From NCBI GenBank assembly GCA_023423995.1, contig JAFAEL010000101.1, positions 1-34,903 on the forward strand: a stretch of 34,903 nt of DNA. Reading direction: 5' to 3'. A program made the translations under genes and the position numbers. Numbering within the stretch: position 1 is the first letter of the stretch; the number at the start of each line of letters is the position of its first letter. Of this stretch, positions 8,752 through 16,378 are shown piece by piece. Under the pieces are notes generated by a model that saw only the letters and a list, made by a program, of their open reading frames with translations, made no database searches and was not told the DNA's origin. Origin of the DNA: Pseudomonadota bacterium (GTDB lineage: Bacteria; Pseudomonadota; Alphaproteobacteria; Rhizobiales; Beijerinckiaceae).

Positions 8752-11097
8752 TCAACGCGCCGAGCGGCGCGACGGAGTTGGGCCGTATGCTGCAGAGGCC
8801 GACGTGACAGAGTTGAAGCCGAACCCAAGCAGTCGGCGCGTGTGGGCCGCGGAGGCAGGCTTGGCGAAGAGGAAGCCTTGAGCCTCCTCGATCTCCGGAT
8901 TTGCGGAGATGATATCGAGCTGCGCACTCGTCTCGACGCCTTCGATCACGACCCGCACGCCAAGTTCACCGCACAGCCGGGCGATGCCTCGGAGAAGGAC
9001 CCGCTGCTTGTCGTTCGCTTCGATCCCGAGGAGGAAGGAGCGATCGATCTTCACGGTCTGCAACGGGAATTTCCGCAGATAGCTCAGGCTCGAATAGCCG
9101 GTGCCGAAATCGTCGAGCGAGATACTCACCCCGAGAGCGCGGATCTGCTCTAGGGTCTGCAAGACGCCGTCGGTGTCGCGCAGCAGTGTCGATTCGGTGA
9201 TCTCGAGGTCAAGGCGCGCAGGATCGAGACCAGACCGGTCGAGCGCCTCGCCCACCGTTTCTACGAGGCCGGGCTGCCGGAACTGGGATGGCGAGAGGTT
9301 GACCGAGACCCGGGTGTCGGCCGGCCAGTGGGTGGCCTCGCAGCAGGCGGAGAACAGAACCCAGCGACCGATTTCGACGATCAGGCCCATCTCTTCGGCC
9401 AGAGGAATGAACTCCCCGGGAGAGACAAGCCCGCGCTCGGGGTGGTGCCAACGGAGTAGCGCCTCGCAGGCTGCGATCCTGCCCGTCTGCAGGTTCACAA
9501 GCGGCTGATAGTGCAGTTCGAGGGCCGCGCCTGCGACCGCTTCCCGCAAGTCGATCTCGAGCGCGCGGCGTTCCCGCATGCGGGTATCCATCTCCGGCTC
9601 GAAGAACCGGTAACGGCCGCGGCCCTCGGCCTTTGCTCTGTAGAGCGCCATGTCGGCGTTCTTCAGGAGGGTGTCCGCGTCCGTCCCGTCTGTCGGCGCG
9701 ATCGCGATCCCGACGCTCGCCCCGATGATGATTGCGTGCCCGTCAACCCGGAAAGGTCTGCTGAGCTCGTCGACAACGCGCTGCGCGACCGCTCCCGCCT
9801 GCTCTGGACGCGCTGTTGGAGCGATGACGATGACGAACTCGTCGCCGCCGAGCCGGGCGATGAGTTGGCTCTCCGCGGCAAGTGTCCGCAATCGCGTGGC
9901 CACGAGTTGGAGGAGCACATCGCCCGCCGGGTGTCCGAGCGTGTCGTTCACCTGTTTGAACTCGTCTAGATCTACGAATAGCACCGCGCAGCCGCTTTCT
10001 GGTGTCACCTCCTCCAGCAGGCGGCCGACGCTTTCCCGGAACTTCACGCGGTTAGGCAGGTCGGTCAGGTAGTCGTAATGAGCGAGGTGCCGGATCTGAG
10101 CCTCGGCCTTCTTCTGTTCGGTCACGTCTTCGGCCAGCATCACCGAGCTGCCATCAGGCATGCTCCGGGACGTAATCATCAGGGTTCGCCGCCCCCTGAT
10201 GGGCAGGATGAGCGACGCAGCGCCCTCCCCGAGGCGCGAGCGGATCTCGGCCAGAATGCGACGGAGGTCAGCAGGCGCGACTACTCCGGCCCGGACGCAG
10301 CTCAGGAACGCTTCGATCGCTGGCCGGCCGGGACGGAACACATCCGGCTGGACTCCAAGCAGATGCGGCAAACGATTGTTCGAGATCGCGATCGTTCCCT
10401 TTCGGTCGACCATGCAGAGCCCGTGGCTCATGTTGTTGAGCGCCGCATCGAGCCGGTTGGCTAATAGCCGCACGTCGCGCTCGGCAACCACGGCACCCAT
10501 CAGGGTCTGTCTGAGCCTGTCCGCTATGGTGCTGAACGCGAAGAAGAAGGGAGTGAGGACGCCCGCGGCGAGGAGATAAAATAGGTCGCCAGTCCACAGG
10601 AGCGCTGCGAGGAGGGGCAACCCGGAGCAGAGAAGCTGGGCCGTCACCAGCAGCTTGCTCCCGAAATTTCGCCCCATGACCCCGATCACGTTCACGAGGA
10701 CCAGGGAGACGCACAACAACTGCACCATCGGATCGGCCGTCCTCGCGAAAGCGAGGAAGCACCAGACCCCCATCGCGAAGACATAAACGGACGAGCCTAG
10801 GACATACCGGACCTCCCAGCGCCGGGCGTCCGCGAGGTCGAGCGGCTTCGAATCTTCCCGTCGCTTGAACGCGCGCATGTCGAGAGCTCGACCGAGCGCG
10901 ATAGCAGTTAGAGCAAGCGCACAGAGATAGAACAGAATATCCCCAGCCTTGATCCCGGTAATGACCGCCGCACCAATTGTTGAAAGCGACCCAAGTATCA
11001 GGTTTTTCGGATCTCGGAACAGCGACTCGACGAGGGAGATATATATCTCGTCTGGAAGTTCTTCCGTGTCTCGTACGTGAGACGGAGCGATTGGCAT
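8752..11097 (-). CDS. Membrane-anchored PAS-GGDEF-EAL c-di-GMP enzyme
   Basis: A 781-residue protein predicted to make and break cyclic di-GMP at the inner membrane. Residues about 35-195 hold several hydrophobic helices forming a membrane sensor region. A PAS-like segment follows at about 213-325 (LDAALNNMSHGLCMVDRKG), then a GGDEF domain (YDYLTDLPNR, intact RLGGDEF at 415-421) and an EAL domain. EAL residues needed for phosphodiesterase activity are present: E545 in EALLRW, N600 in VSVNLSP, E632 in EITES, D662-D663 in DDFGTGYSSL, K683, E719 in EGVET. The RxxD inhibitory site before GGDEF is absent (AESQ). Both catalytic motifs look intact, so the net activity is open. The next gene on the same strand is the FeeM-like synthase, 136 bases downstream. 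Confidence 0.95.
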   Translation of the reverse strand: MPIAPSHVRDTEELPDEIYISLVESLFRDPKNLILGSLSTIGAAVITGIKAGDILFYLCALALTAIALGRALDMRAFKRREDSKPLDLADARRWEVRYVLGSSVYVFAMGVWCFLAFARTADPMVQLLCVSLVLVNVIGVMGRNFGSKLLVTAQLLCSGLPLLAALLWTGDLFYLLAAGVLTPFFFAFSTIADRLRQTLMGAVVAERDVRLLANRLDAALNNMSHGLCMVDRKGTIAISNNRLPHLLGVQPDVFRPGRPAIEAFLSCVRAGVVAPADLRRILAEIRSRLGEGAASLILPIRGRRTLMITSRSMPDGSSVMLAEDVTEQKKAEAQIRHLAHYDYLTDLPNRVKFRESVGRLLEEVTPESGCAVLFVDLDEFKQVNDTLGHPAGDVLLQLVATRLRTLAAESQLIARLGGDEFVIVIAPTARPEQAGAVAQRVVDELSRPFRVDGHAIIIGASVGIAIAPTDGTDADTLLKNADMALYRAKAEGRGRYRFFEPEMDTRMRERRALEIDLREAVAGAALELHYQPLVNLQTGRIAACEALLRWHHPERGLVSPGEFIPLAEEMGLIVEIGRWVLFSACCEATHWPADTRVSVNLSPSQFRQPGLVETVGEALDRSGLDPARLDLEITESTLLRDTDGVLQTLEQIRALGVSISLDDFGTGYSSLSYLRKFPLQTVKIDRSFLLGIEANDKQRVLLRGIARLCGELGVRVVIEGVETSAQLDIISANPEIEEAQGFLFAKPASAAHTRRLLGFGFNSVTSASAAYGPTPSRRSAR

Positions 11098-11662
11098 GTG
11101 GCGACCTTGCGGGCGGGCTCAGCGTACCGAATTTACCCTGCCAGGCTGAACGAAGTGTTTCATGCGCCGCGCCAGAGGTGAAATCTTCAGCCTGCCGCGA
11201 TTTGTCGGAGATCGCGGAAGGATTCTCGAAGGAAGTGCACGCTATGGCTGTGCGAGCACTCGCCAGGGCGCGCCATGGATCTTCAACTCAGCCTGACTCA
11301 GGTTCCTCATCCGCTGTGCACCCAGTGCCTTTTCGACAGCGGCCACCAATGCGGCATGATTGGCGCTGCGCGGTGCCCGCTGATCGAGGCTTGGCAGGAG
11401 GGAGAAGGAGAGCCGACGGAATGGTCTCCTCGCACGTGCGGCAGCTGGAGATGCTCGCAGTTCGAGGCGGCCCTCTCCCCGCTCGAACACTGAACGGCCT
11501 GGCGGCAAGCTCGCCGAGGTCCTGCATCGAGCGCGTTGAACCATTGAGACCGATACGCTGCCTCGCACACCTGGTTTCGCCGTAGCGGCTCGGCGCGCGC
11601 CTGCGCACGCAAAGGCTACAGCCCAGATTGCCGCCGGAAACGTGTTTACACCGGCTGACCTA
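11098..11662. other. Intergenic region between the divergent GGDEF-EAL gene and the catabolic island
   Basis: The stretch contains one plausible small gene (11275-11493, listed separately) and otherwise no convincing coding sequence. CAGGCTGAA at 11142-11150 is the exact reverse complement of TTCAGCCTG at 11186-11194. These 9-bp arms with a 35-base loop sit 45-97 bases upstream of the GGDEF-EAL start codon, where an operator or leader hairpin could lie. From 11494 to 11644 I see no gene, repeat or terminator. Confidence 0.4.
11275..11493 (+). CDS. Small cysteine-rich hypothetical protein
   Basis: A 72-residue frame with ATG 11275 and a weak CAGGG Shine-Dalgarno eight bases before it. The translation contains a spaced set of cysteines and histidines: CTQC, then HQC, RCPLIEAW, RTCGSW and RCSQF. 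Pairs of Cys with an intervening His-x-Cys look like a compact zinc-binding or disulfide-stabilised module. Third positions are moderately G/C-rich, in line with real genes here but less strict than in the large ones. I do not recognise the family. It stands alone between two divergent transcription units. It could also be a chance open frame in spacer DNA. Confidence 0.4.
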   Translation: MDLQLSLTQVPHPLCTQCLFDSGHQCGMIGAARCPLIEAWQEGEGEPTEWSPRTCGSWRCSQFEAALSPLEH

Positions 11663-11682
11663 ATGTCATACCAATAAGCCCA
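11645..11682 (+). promoter_or_regulatory. Candidate promoter and GntR operator of the catabolic island
   Basis: TTTACA at 11645-11650 is a possible -35 element, with a weak -10 in the ATACCAA stretch about 17 bases further on. Overlapping this is ATGTCATACCAATAAGCCCA (11663-11682), which matches the element upstream of gntR (26790-26809) at 14 of 20 positions, including ATGTC, TAC, AA and AAG. A partly overlapping TGAC-N5-GTCA palindrome (11656-11668) is also present. The location, 44 bases upstream of the first island gene, suits a repressor site. Confidence 0.5.
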
Positions 11683-11725
11683 GCGCCGCGGCGTATGGAT
11701 TGCCGCGCGAGCCGTTGGGCGGAGT

Positions 11726-12409
11726 GTGGCTTTGGAGCAGTCGAGCAAGACCGCGCGTGAACTCTTCGAGGAGATCAAGGCGAAGCCGACGAGGCGCCGC
11801 TTCGGTTTCGGCAAGAAGCCGATGCTCATCAATATCGACCTGCAGAAGGCCTACACGGCGGTTGGCGAGTTCGCGACCGCCTACGAGACCGACCCGAAGC
11901 AGGTCGACTATGTGAACGAACTCGCCGAGCTGTTCCGGGCAAAGCGCCTGCCAGTGGCCTGGACCTATGTCGCCTATATGGAGTCGGGCGAAGATTGCGG
12001 CGTCTGGGGAACCCGGACGAACACCCCGGACTCGCTTCAGAATATCAAGGTTGGGTCGGAGAGATCGAAGTTCGATCCGCGCCTCAAGATCGACGAGGTC
12101 AACGACATCGTCGTCAATAAGCGTATGGCATCGGCCTTCTTCGAGACCAACATCCCGTCCCTGATGGTCTGGCATCAGTGCGACAGCGTAATCCTGACGG
12201 GGGGCTCCACTTCGGGCTGCGTTCGCGCCACCTGCGTGGAGGCGCTTTCGCGTGGCTACAAGGTAGCTGTCCCTGAGGAGTGCGTGGCCGACAAGCATGA
12301 GAGCCCGCACTACGCGAACCTCTATGACATGGCGATAAAGTATGCGGATGTCGTCCCCGTTGCGGACGTTGTCGCGTACCTGAAATCCTATCCGGGGACG
12401 AACGCGTGA
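11726..12409 (+). CDS. Isochorismatase-fold amidohydrolase (N-carbamoylsarcosine amidase / maleamate amidase type)
   Basis: A cytosolic cysteine hydrolase of 227 residues that would cleave a terminal amide or carbamoyl group and release ammonia. The expected triad is visible: D38 in LINIDLQ, K132 in VVNKRMASAFF and the nucleophile C165 in GGSTSGCVRAT. The closest functional memory is the N-carbamoylsarcosine amidase/NicF group. The start is uncertain: GTG 11726 is used here, but TTG 11732 is better spaced from GGAG (11721-11724). The next gene overlaps by four bases (GTGA), so the two are translationally coupled. Coupling to a PuuE-type ring-opening hydrolase suggests it acts on the half-amide or carbamoyl product of that enzyme. 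That substrate is an inference. Confidence 0.88.
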   Translation: MALEQSSKTARELFEEIKAKPTRRRFGFGKKPMLINIDLQKAYTAVGEFATAYETDPKQVDYVNELAELFRAKRLPVAWTYVAYMESGEDCGVWGTRTNTPDSLQNIKVGSERSKFDPRLKIDEVNDIVVNKRMASAFFETNIPSLMVWHQCDSVILTGGSTSGCVRATCVEALSRGYKVAVPEECVADKHESPHYANLYDMAIKYADVVPVADVVAYLKSYPGTNA

Positions 12410-13326
12410 GTGACGGCGTGGCCGGCGATCCCGGTCTTTACGATTACCTGCCCTACAAGGGACGGCCAAAGATCACATGGCCGGGCGGCGCCCAGATCGC
12501 GGTCTGGATCGCGCCGAACATCGAGTTCTACGAGTACGAGCCGCCGAAGAACCCGGTGCGGACGCCTTGGGCGCGGCCGCTGCCGGACGTACTCGCCTAT
12601 TCTCATCGGGACTACGGTAACCGCGTCGGTTTCCGGCGGATGCTGGACGCGATGGATGAGGCGGGGTTCCGCGGCTCGGTGTCGCTGAACGTCGCGATGT
12701 GCGACCATCACCCCGAGATCATTGAGGTATGCGCGGACCGAGGCTGGGAGTTCTTCTCCCACGGCGTGTACAACACCCGCTATGCCTACGGCATGAGCGC
12801 CGAGCAGGAGCGAGAGATCATCCGCGACTCGGCCGACACGATTAGGAAGTGGACCGGCCAGAAGCTCGACGGCTGGCTCGCCCCGGCATTGTCGAACAAC
12901 ACGTGGACGATGGACCTCCTCGCCGAAGAGGGCCTCCTCTACACCTGCGACCTGTTCCACGATGATCAGCCGACGCCCATCAAGGTGAAGTCGGGCCGCT
13001 TCGTCAGCGTGCCCTACTCGCTCGAGATGAACGATACGATCGTCTACAACACGAACAGCTACGATCCCCGCCATTACGGGACGATCATCAAGCGCCAGTT
13101 CGACCAGCTCTATAAGGAGGGTGCCACCTCCGGCACGGTCATGTGCATTCCGCTGCACCCCTACCTCGTAGGGCAGCCGCACCGGATCGAGCCCTTCGCC
13201 GAGGCGCTCCGCTACATCGCGGACCACGATAAGGTCTGGAAGGCAACCGGGCGCGAGATCGCGCAGCACTTCCTGGCCAACTCGTACGACGACTTCGCCG
13301 CTGCCGGCGCGGCTCAGGCCCGCTGA
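12406..13326 (+). CDS. PuuE-type (polysaccharide-deacetylase-like) hydrolase, paralogue 1
   Basis: A 306-residue member of the polysaccharide-deacetylase superfamily, of the cytosolic PuuE allantoinase / cyclic imide hydrolase type rather than the secreted chitin/peptidoglycan type. There is no signal peptide. Family marks are RDYGNRVGFRRMLD, SVSLNVAMCDHHPEI, the SHG motif at 118-120 (SHGVYNTRYAYG) and the C-terminal IPLHPYLVGQPHRIEPF. The GTG start at 12406 overlaps the upstream stop. It is followed 13 bases later by a second member of the family, and the two differ at residues after the HG motif. The likely reaction is hydrolytic opening of a cyclic amide, imide or ureide. The real substrate is not determined by the sequence. 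Confidence 0.88.
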   Translation: MSDGVAGDPGLYDYLPYKGRPKITWPGGAQIAVWIAPNIEFYEYEPPKNPVRTPWARPLPDVLAYSHRDYGNRVGFRRMLDAMDEAGFRGSVSLNVAMCDHHPEIIEVCADRGWEFFSHGVYNTRYAYGMSAEQEREIIRDSADTIRKWTGQKLDGWLAPALSNNTWTMDLLAEEGLLYTCDLFHDDQPTPIKVKSGRFVSVPYSLEMNDTIVYNTNSYDPRHYGTIIKRQFDQLYKEGATSGTVMCIPLHPYLVGQPHRIEPFAEALRYIADHDKVWKATGREIAQHFLANSYDDFAAAGAAQAR

Positions 13327-13339
13327 CGGGAGGACGACG

Positions 13340-14275
13340 ATGCCGCTTCCCGACGATCACCTGCAATACCCGCGCCGCGGGCATCACATGGACCACGACC
13401 TTTATAAGTGGTCCGACCTCTTTGACCGGCCGAAGATCGCCTGGCCGAATGGGGCACGCGTCGCGCTCTGGGCGACCCCGCTGGCGCAGTGGTTCCCGAT
13501 CGATTCCACCGGCAAGCCGTTCCGGGCTCCTGGCGCGCTGACGATGCCGTACCCGGATTACCGCCACTACACGAACCGCGACTACGGCAATCGCGTGGGC
13601 ATCTTTCGCCTTCTCGACGTCATGTCGGACCTGGGCATCGCCGGCTCGGTGGCAATGAATGCCGCGGTCGCCGAGCGCTACCCGAATATGGTCGAGGAAG
13701 TCGTCGGCCGCGGCCACGAGATCGTCGCCCACGGCCTCGACATGGACCACCTCCATTACGGTGGCATCCCTGAGGAAGAAGAGGCCGCGCTCGTCCGCCG
13801 CTCCCTCGATATTCTGCGCTCCGTCTCAGGCCAGCCGGTCACTGGCTGGCTCTCGCCGGGACGTTCCCAATCCCATGCGACGCTTGGCCTCTTGGCTCAG
13901 AATGGCATGGCCTACTCTTGCGATTGGGCGAACGACGACATGCCATTCGAGATGGCCACCCCGAATGGCCCGATCTGGGCGATGCCTTTCGCCCAGGAAA
14001 CGGATGACCGCACGGTGATGCTCGACTTCAAGCACACCGAGGACAGCTGGCTGGCGCAGGTGAAGGACCGCTTCGACGTTCTCTACCGCGAGGCAGAGAC
14101 CTATGGCGGCCGCATCGTGTCGGTCCCACTCCACGCGTGGGTTGCCGGCGTGCCCTATCGGATCGGTGCGGTCCGGGAGGCGTTGTCCTATATGATGGGT
14201 CATGACGGCGTCTGGGCAGCAACCGGCGCCGAGATTCTGAAGGCCTTCGAGGCATCCGAGGCAGGCCATGGCTGA
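13340..14275 (+). CDS. PuuE-type (polysaccharide-deacetylase-like) hydrolase, paralogue 2
   Basis: A 311-residue relative of the preceding gene with the same framework: RDYGNRVGIFRLLDVM, GSVAMNAAVAERYPNM, GHEIVAHGLDMDHLHYGG, TGWLSPGRSQS and VPLHAWVAGVPYRI. In the active-site region it has HGLDMDHLHY (H131, H137, H139) where paralogue 1 has HGVYNTRY. So the pair has probably specialised, either as subunits of one enzyme or for successive or different rings. ATG 13340 has GGGAGG about ten bases upstream; an internal ATG at 13388 (MDHDLYKW) is a possible alternative. The gene overlaps the LeuC-like gene by eight bases. Confidence 0.88.
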   Translation: MPLPDDHLQYPRRGHHMDHDLYKWSDLFDRPKIAWPNGARVALWATPLAQWFPIDSTGKPFRAPGALTMPYPDYRHYTNRDYGNRVGIFRLLDVMSDLGIAGSVAMNAAVAERYPNMVEEVVGRGHEIVAHGLDMDHLHYGGIPEEEEAALVRRSLDILRSVSGQPVTGWLSPGRSQSHATLGLLAQNGMAYSCDWANDDMPFEMATPNGPIWAMPFAQETDDRTVMLDFKHTEDSWLAQVKDRFDVLYREAETYGGRIVSVPLHAWVAGVPYRIGAVREALSYMMGHDGVWAATGAEILKAFEASEAGHG

Positions 14276-15683
14276 CCGGGTCGGGCCGCGCACCCTTTAC
14301 GACAAGATCTGGGACCGGCACGTCATCGTTGCACGCGAGGACGGCCCGTCGCTTCTCGCAATCGACCGGCACATAATCCACGAAGGCTCGTTCCATGCCT
14401 TCAACGACCTCCGCCGGCGAGGCATTCGGCCACGTCATCCGGAGCAGATCTTCGGCGTAGCGGATCACTACGTTCCGACCCATGGCCGGCGGCCGGAGGA
14501 CGCGCCGACGGAAGAGATCGCGCGGATGATCCGGGTCTTCGACGAGAACATGGAATGGGGCAGTATCCCCCATTTCTCGCTCGCCGATCGGCGTCAGGGC
14601 ATCGTCCATATCATCGGGCCGGAACAGGGACTTACGCTTCCCGGCCTGACTATCACCTGCAGCGACAGCCATACCTCCACGCAGGGTGCGCTCGGGACCA
14701 TCGCCTTCGGCATCGGTCAGTCCGAGAGCGCGCATGTGATGGCGACCCAGACGATCTGGCAGGCGAAGCCCAAGACCTTCCGTATCACCGTTACCGGGCG
14801 CCGGGCTCCTGGTGTCGAAGCCAAGGACGTCATCCTAACAATCATCCGGACCATCGGGGCGGGAGGCGCGACCGGCTACGCCGTCGAGTATGCCGGGCCC
14901 GTCATCCAGGCCCTCTCCGTCGAGGAGCGGCTCACCGTATGCAACATGTCCATCGAGGCCGGCGCCCGCTCCGGGATGATCGCGCCCGATGACACGACCT
15001 TCTCGTACCTGCAGGGCCGGCCGTATGCGCCGAAGGACGCAGCCTGGGACGCTGCCGTCCGGTTCTGGCGCACCCTCCCCTCCGACGAAGGTGCCCATTT
15101 CGACCGGGAGATCACGATCGACGGAGCCGCCATTGCGCCGACCGTGACCTGGGGCACGAGCCCGGAAGACGCGCTGCCGATTTCCGACCGAGTGCCGGAC
15201 CCCGCCGATATCCCGGACGCGCAGAGGCGCGGTACGGCCGAGCGGGCGCTCGCCTATATGGGCCTGACGCCGGGAACGCCGCTCACGGAGATCCCGATCG
15301 ATCGAGTCTTCATCGGTTCCTGCACCAACAGCCGCATCCAGGATCTGCGCGCGGCGGCTGCGATCCTGAAGGGTCGCAAGTCCGCCGTGCCTGGTATCGT
15401 CGTTCCGGGTTCGGGCTTGGTGAAAGAGGCCGCGGAGGCAGAAGGGCTCGACAGGATCTTCAAGGAGGCCGGGCTCGAATGGCGCGATGCCGGGTGCTCC
15501 ATGTGCTCGGCCATGAACGGCGACATGGTCGGCCCGCAAGAGCGCTGCGCCTCGACTTCCAACCGCAACTTCGTCGGGCGTCAGGGCCCGGGTGCGCGCA
15601 CACACCTCATGAGCCCCGCAATGGCTGCCGCGGCTGCCGTGACGGGCAAGCTGACGGACGTGCGCCGTCTCGTCGGGAACTGA
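14268..15683 (+). CDS. Aconitase-family hydratase, LeuC-like large subunit
   Basis: A 471-residue [4Fe-4S] hydro-lyase subunit. Cluster ligands are visible as C352 (GSCTNSR), C410 and C413 (GCSMC). It follows LeuC closely from RTLYDKIWDRHVI through GPEQGLTLPG and CNMSIEAGARSGMIAPDD. It departs at TCSDSHTSTQGALG, where biosynthetic LeuC normally has STHGA (His to Gln, at residue 139). The context contains no leucine-biosynthesis genes but an importer, amidase and lyase. A catabolic hydratase for maleate, citraconate or 2,3-dimethylmaleate (DmdA-like) therefore fits better than isopropylmalate isomerase. ATG 14268 overlaps the preceding stop by eight bases. Family certainty is high; substrate certainty is low. 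Confidence 0.93.
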   Translation: MADRVGPRTLYDKIWDRHVIVAREDGPSLLAIDRHIIHEGSFHAFNDLRRRGIRPRHPEQIFGVADHYVPTHGRRPEDAPTEEIARMIRVFDENMEWGSIPHFSLADRRQGIVHIIGPEQGLTLPGLTITCSDSHTSTQGALGTIAFGIGQSESAHVMATQTIWQAKPKTFRITVTGRRAPGVEAKDVILTIIRTIGAGGATGYAVEYAGPVIQALSVEERLTVCNMSIEAGARSGMIAPDDTTFSYLQGRPYAPKDAAWDAAVRFWRTLPSDEGAHFDREITIDGAAIAPTVTWGTSPEDALPISDRVPDPADIPDAQRRGTAERALAYMGLTPGTPLTEIPIDRVFIGSCTNSRIQDLRAAAAILKGRKSAVPGIVVPGSGLVKEAAEAEGLDRIFKEAGLEWRDAGCSMCSAMNGDMVGPQERCASTSNRNFVGRQGPGARTHLMSPAMAAAAAVTGKLTDVRRLVGN

Positions 15684-15690
15684 GGCGGAC

Positions 15691-16320
15691 ATGGAACCCT
15701 TCATCCGCCTGACTGGCGTCGCAGCCCCGATCGAGGGCCGCAACATCGATACCGACCAGATCCTGCCGGCGCGCTTTCTCAAGGCCGACAGGGCGCAGGG
15801 CTACGGCCGCTACTTCTTCCACGATGCTCGCTTCGACGGCGAAGGCCGCGAGAAGCCGGACTTCGTCCTGAACCGCGAGCCGTTCCGGCGCGCCACCATC
15901 GTGGTGACGGATGACAATTTCGGCTGCGGCTCTTCTCGCGAAGGCGCCGTCTACGCGCTGCACGATTTCGGCGTGCGGTCGGTGATTGCCCCGTCCTTCG
16001 GGGACATCTTCTACAACAACTGCCTCAAGAACGGCGTCGTGCCGGTTCGGCTCGATCGCCAGGGCGTGACGGCTCTCCTCGACCGCCTCCAAGGCGAGGC
16101 GAACCCTGAGATCACGGTCGATCTAGAGGCACTCGAAGTCACGCTACCCGATGGCGCGCGTCATGCTTTCCCGCTTGATCCGTTCTGGCGCGAATGCCTG
16201 ATGAAGGGCGTCGACGAGATTCAACTTACGCTTGGCTATCTCGACCAGATCGAGGCGTTCGAGCGCGATTACCGGCGCGACATGAGCTGGCTCGGCGCAC
16301 AGCCGCAGTCCACCCATTAG
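15691..16320 (+). CDS. Aconitase-family hydratase, LeuD-like small subunit
   Basis: The 209-residue swivel-domain partner of the LeuC-like gene, seven bases downstream. Typical LeuD marks are the N-terminal GRNIDTDQILPARFLK and the loop DNFGCGSSREGAVYAL that lines the substrate pocket, followed by VIAPSFGDIFYNNCLKNGVVPV. Biosynthetic LeuD usually reads GCGSSREHAPWAL at that loop, so His-Ala-Pro-Trp has become Gly-Ala-Val-Tyr. This supports a changed substrate, consistent with a catabolic hydratase acting on a maleate-type acid. A GAGG sequence precedes ATG 15691. The C-terminal tail after YLDQIEAFERDYRRD is unremarkable. Confidence 0.92.
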   Translation: MEPFIRLTGVAAPIEGRNIDTDQILPARFLKADRAQGYGRYFFHDARFDGEGREKPDFVLNREPFRRATIVVTDDNFGCGSSREGAVYALHDFGVRSVIAPSFGDIFYNNCLKNGVVPVRLDRQGVTALLDRLQGEANPEITVDLEALEVTLPDGARHAFPLDPFWRECLMKGVDEIQLTLGYLDQIEAFERDYRRDMSWLGAQPQSTH

Positions 16321-16378
16321 TCCCAAGACCAAGACGGCGGAACGCCGCTTCCAACCGCTGACACCAGGGGAACAAAAG

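Noticed and set aside
14268..16320. Leucine biosynthesis genes leuC and leuD.
   Set aside because: No leuA or leuB is nearby, the pocket motifs deviate, and both genes are embedded in an import and degradation operon.
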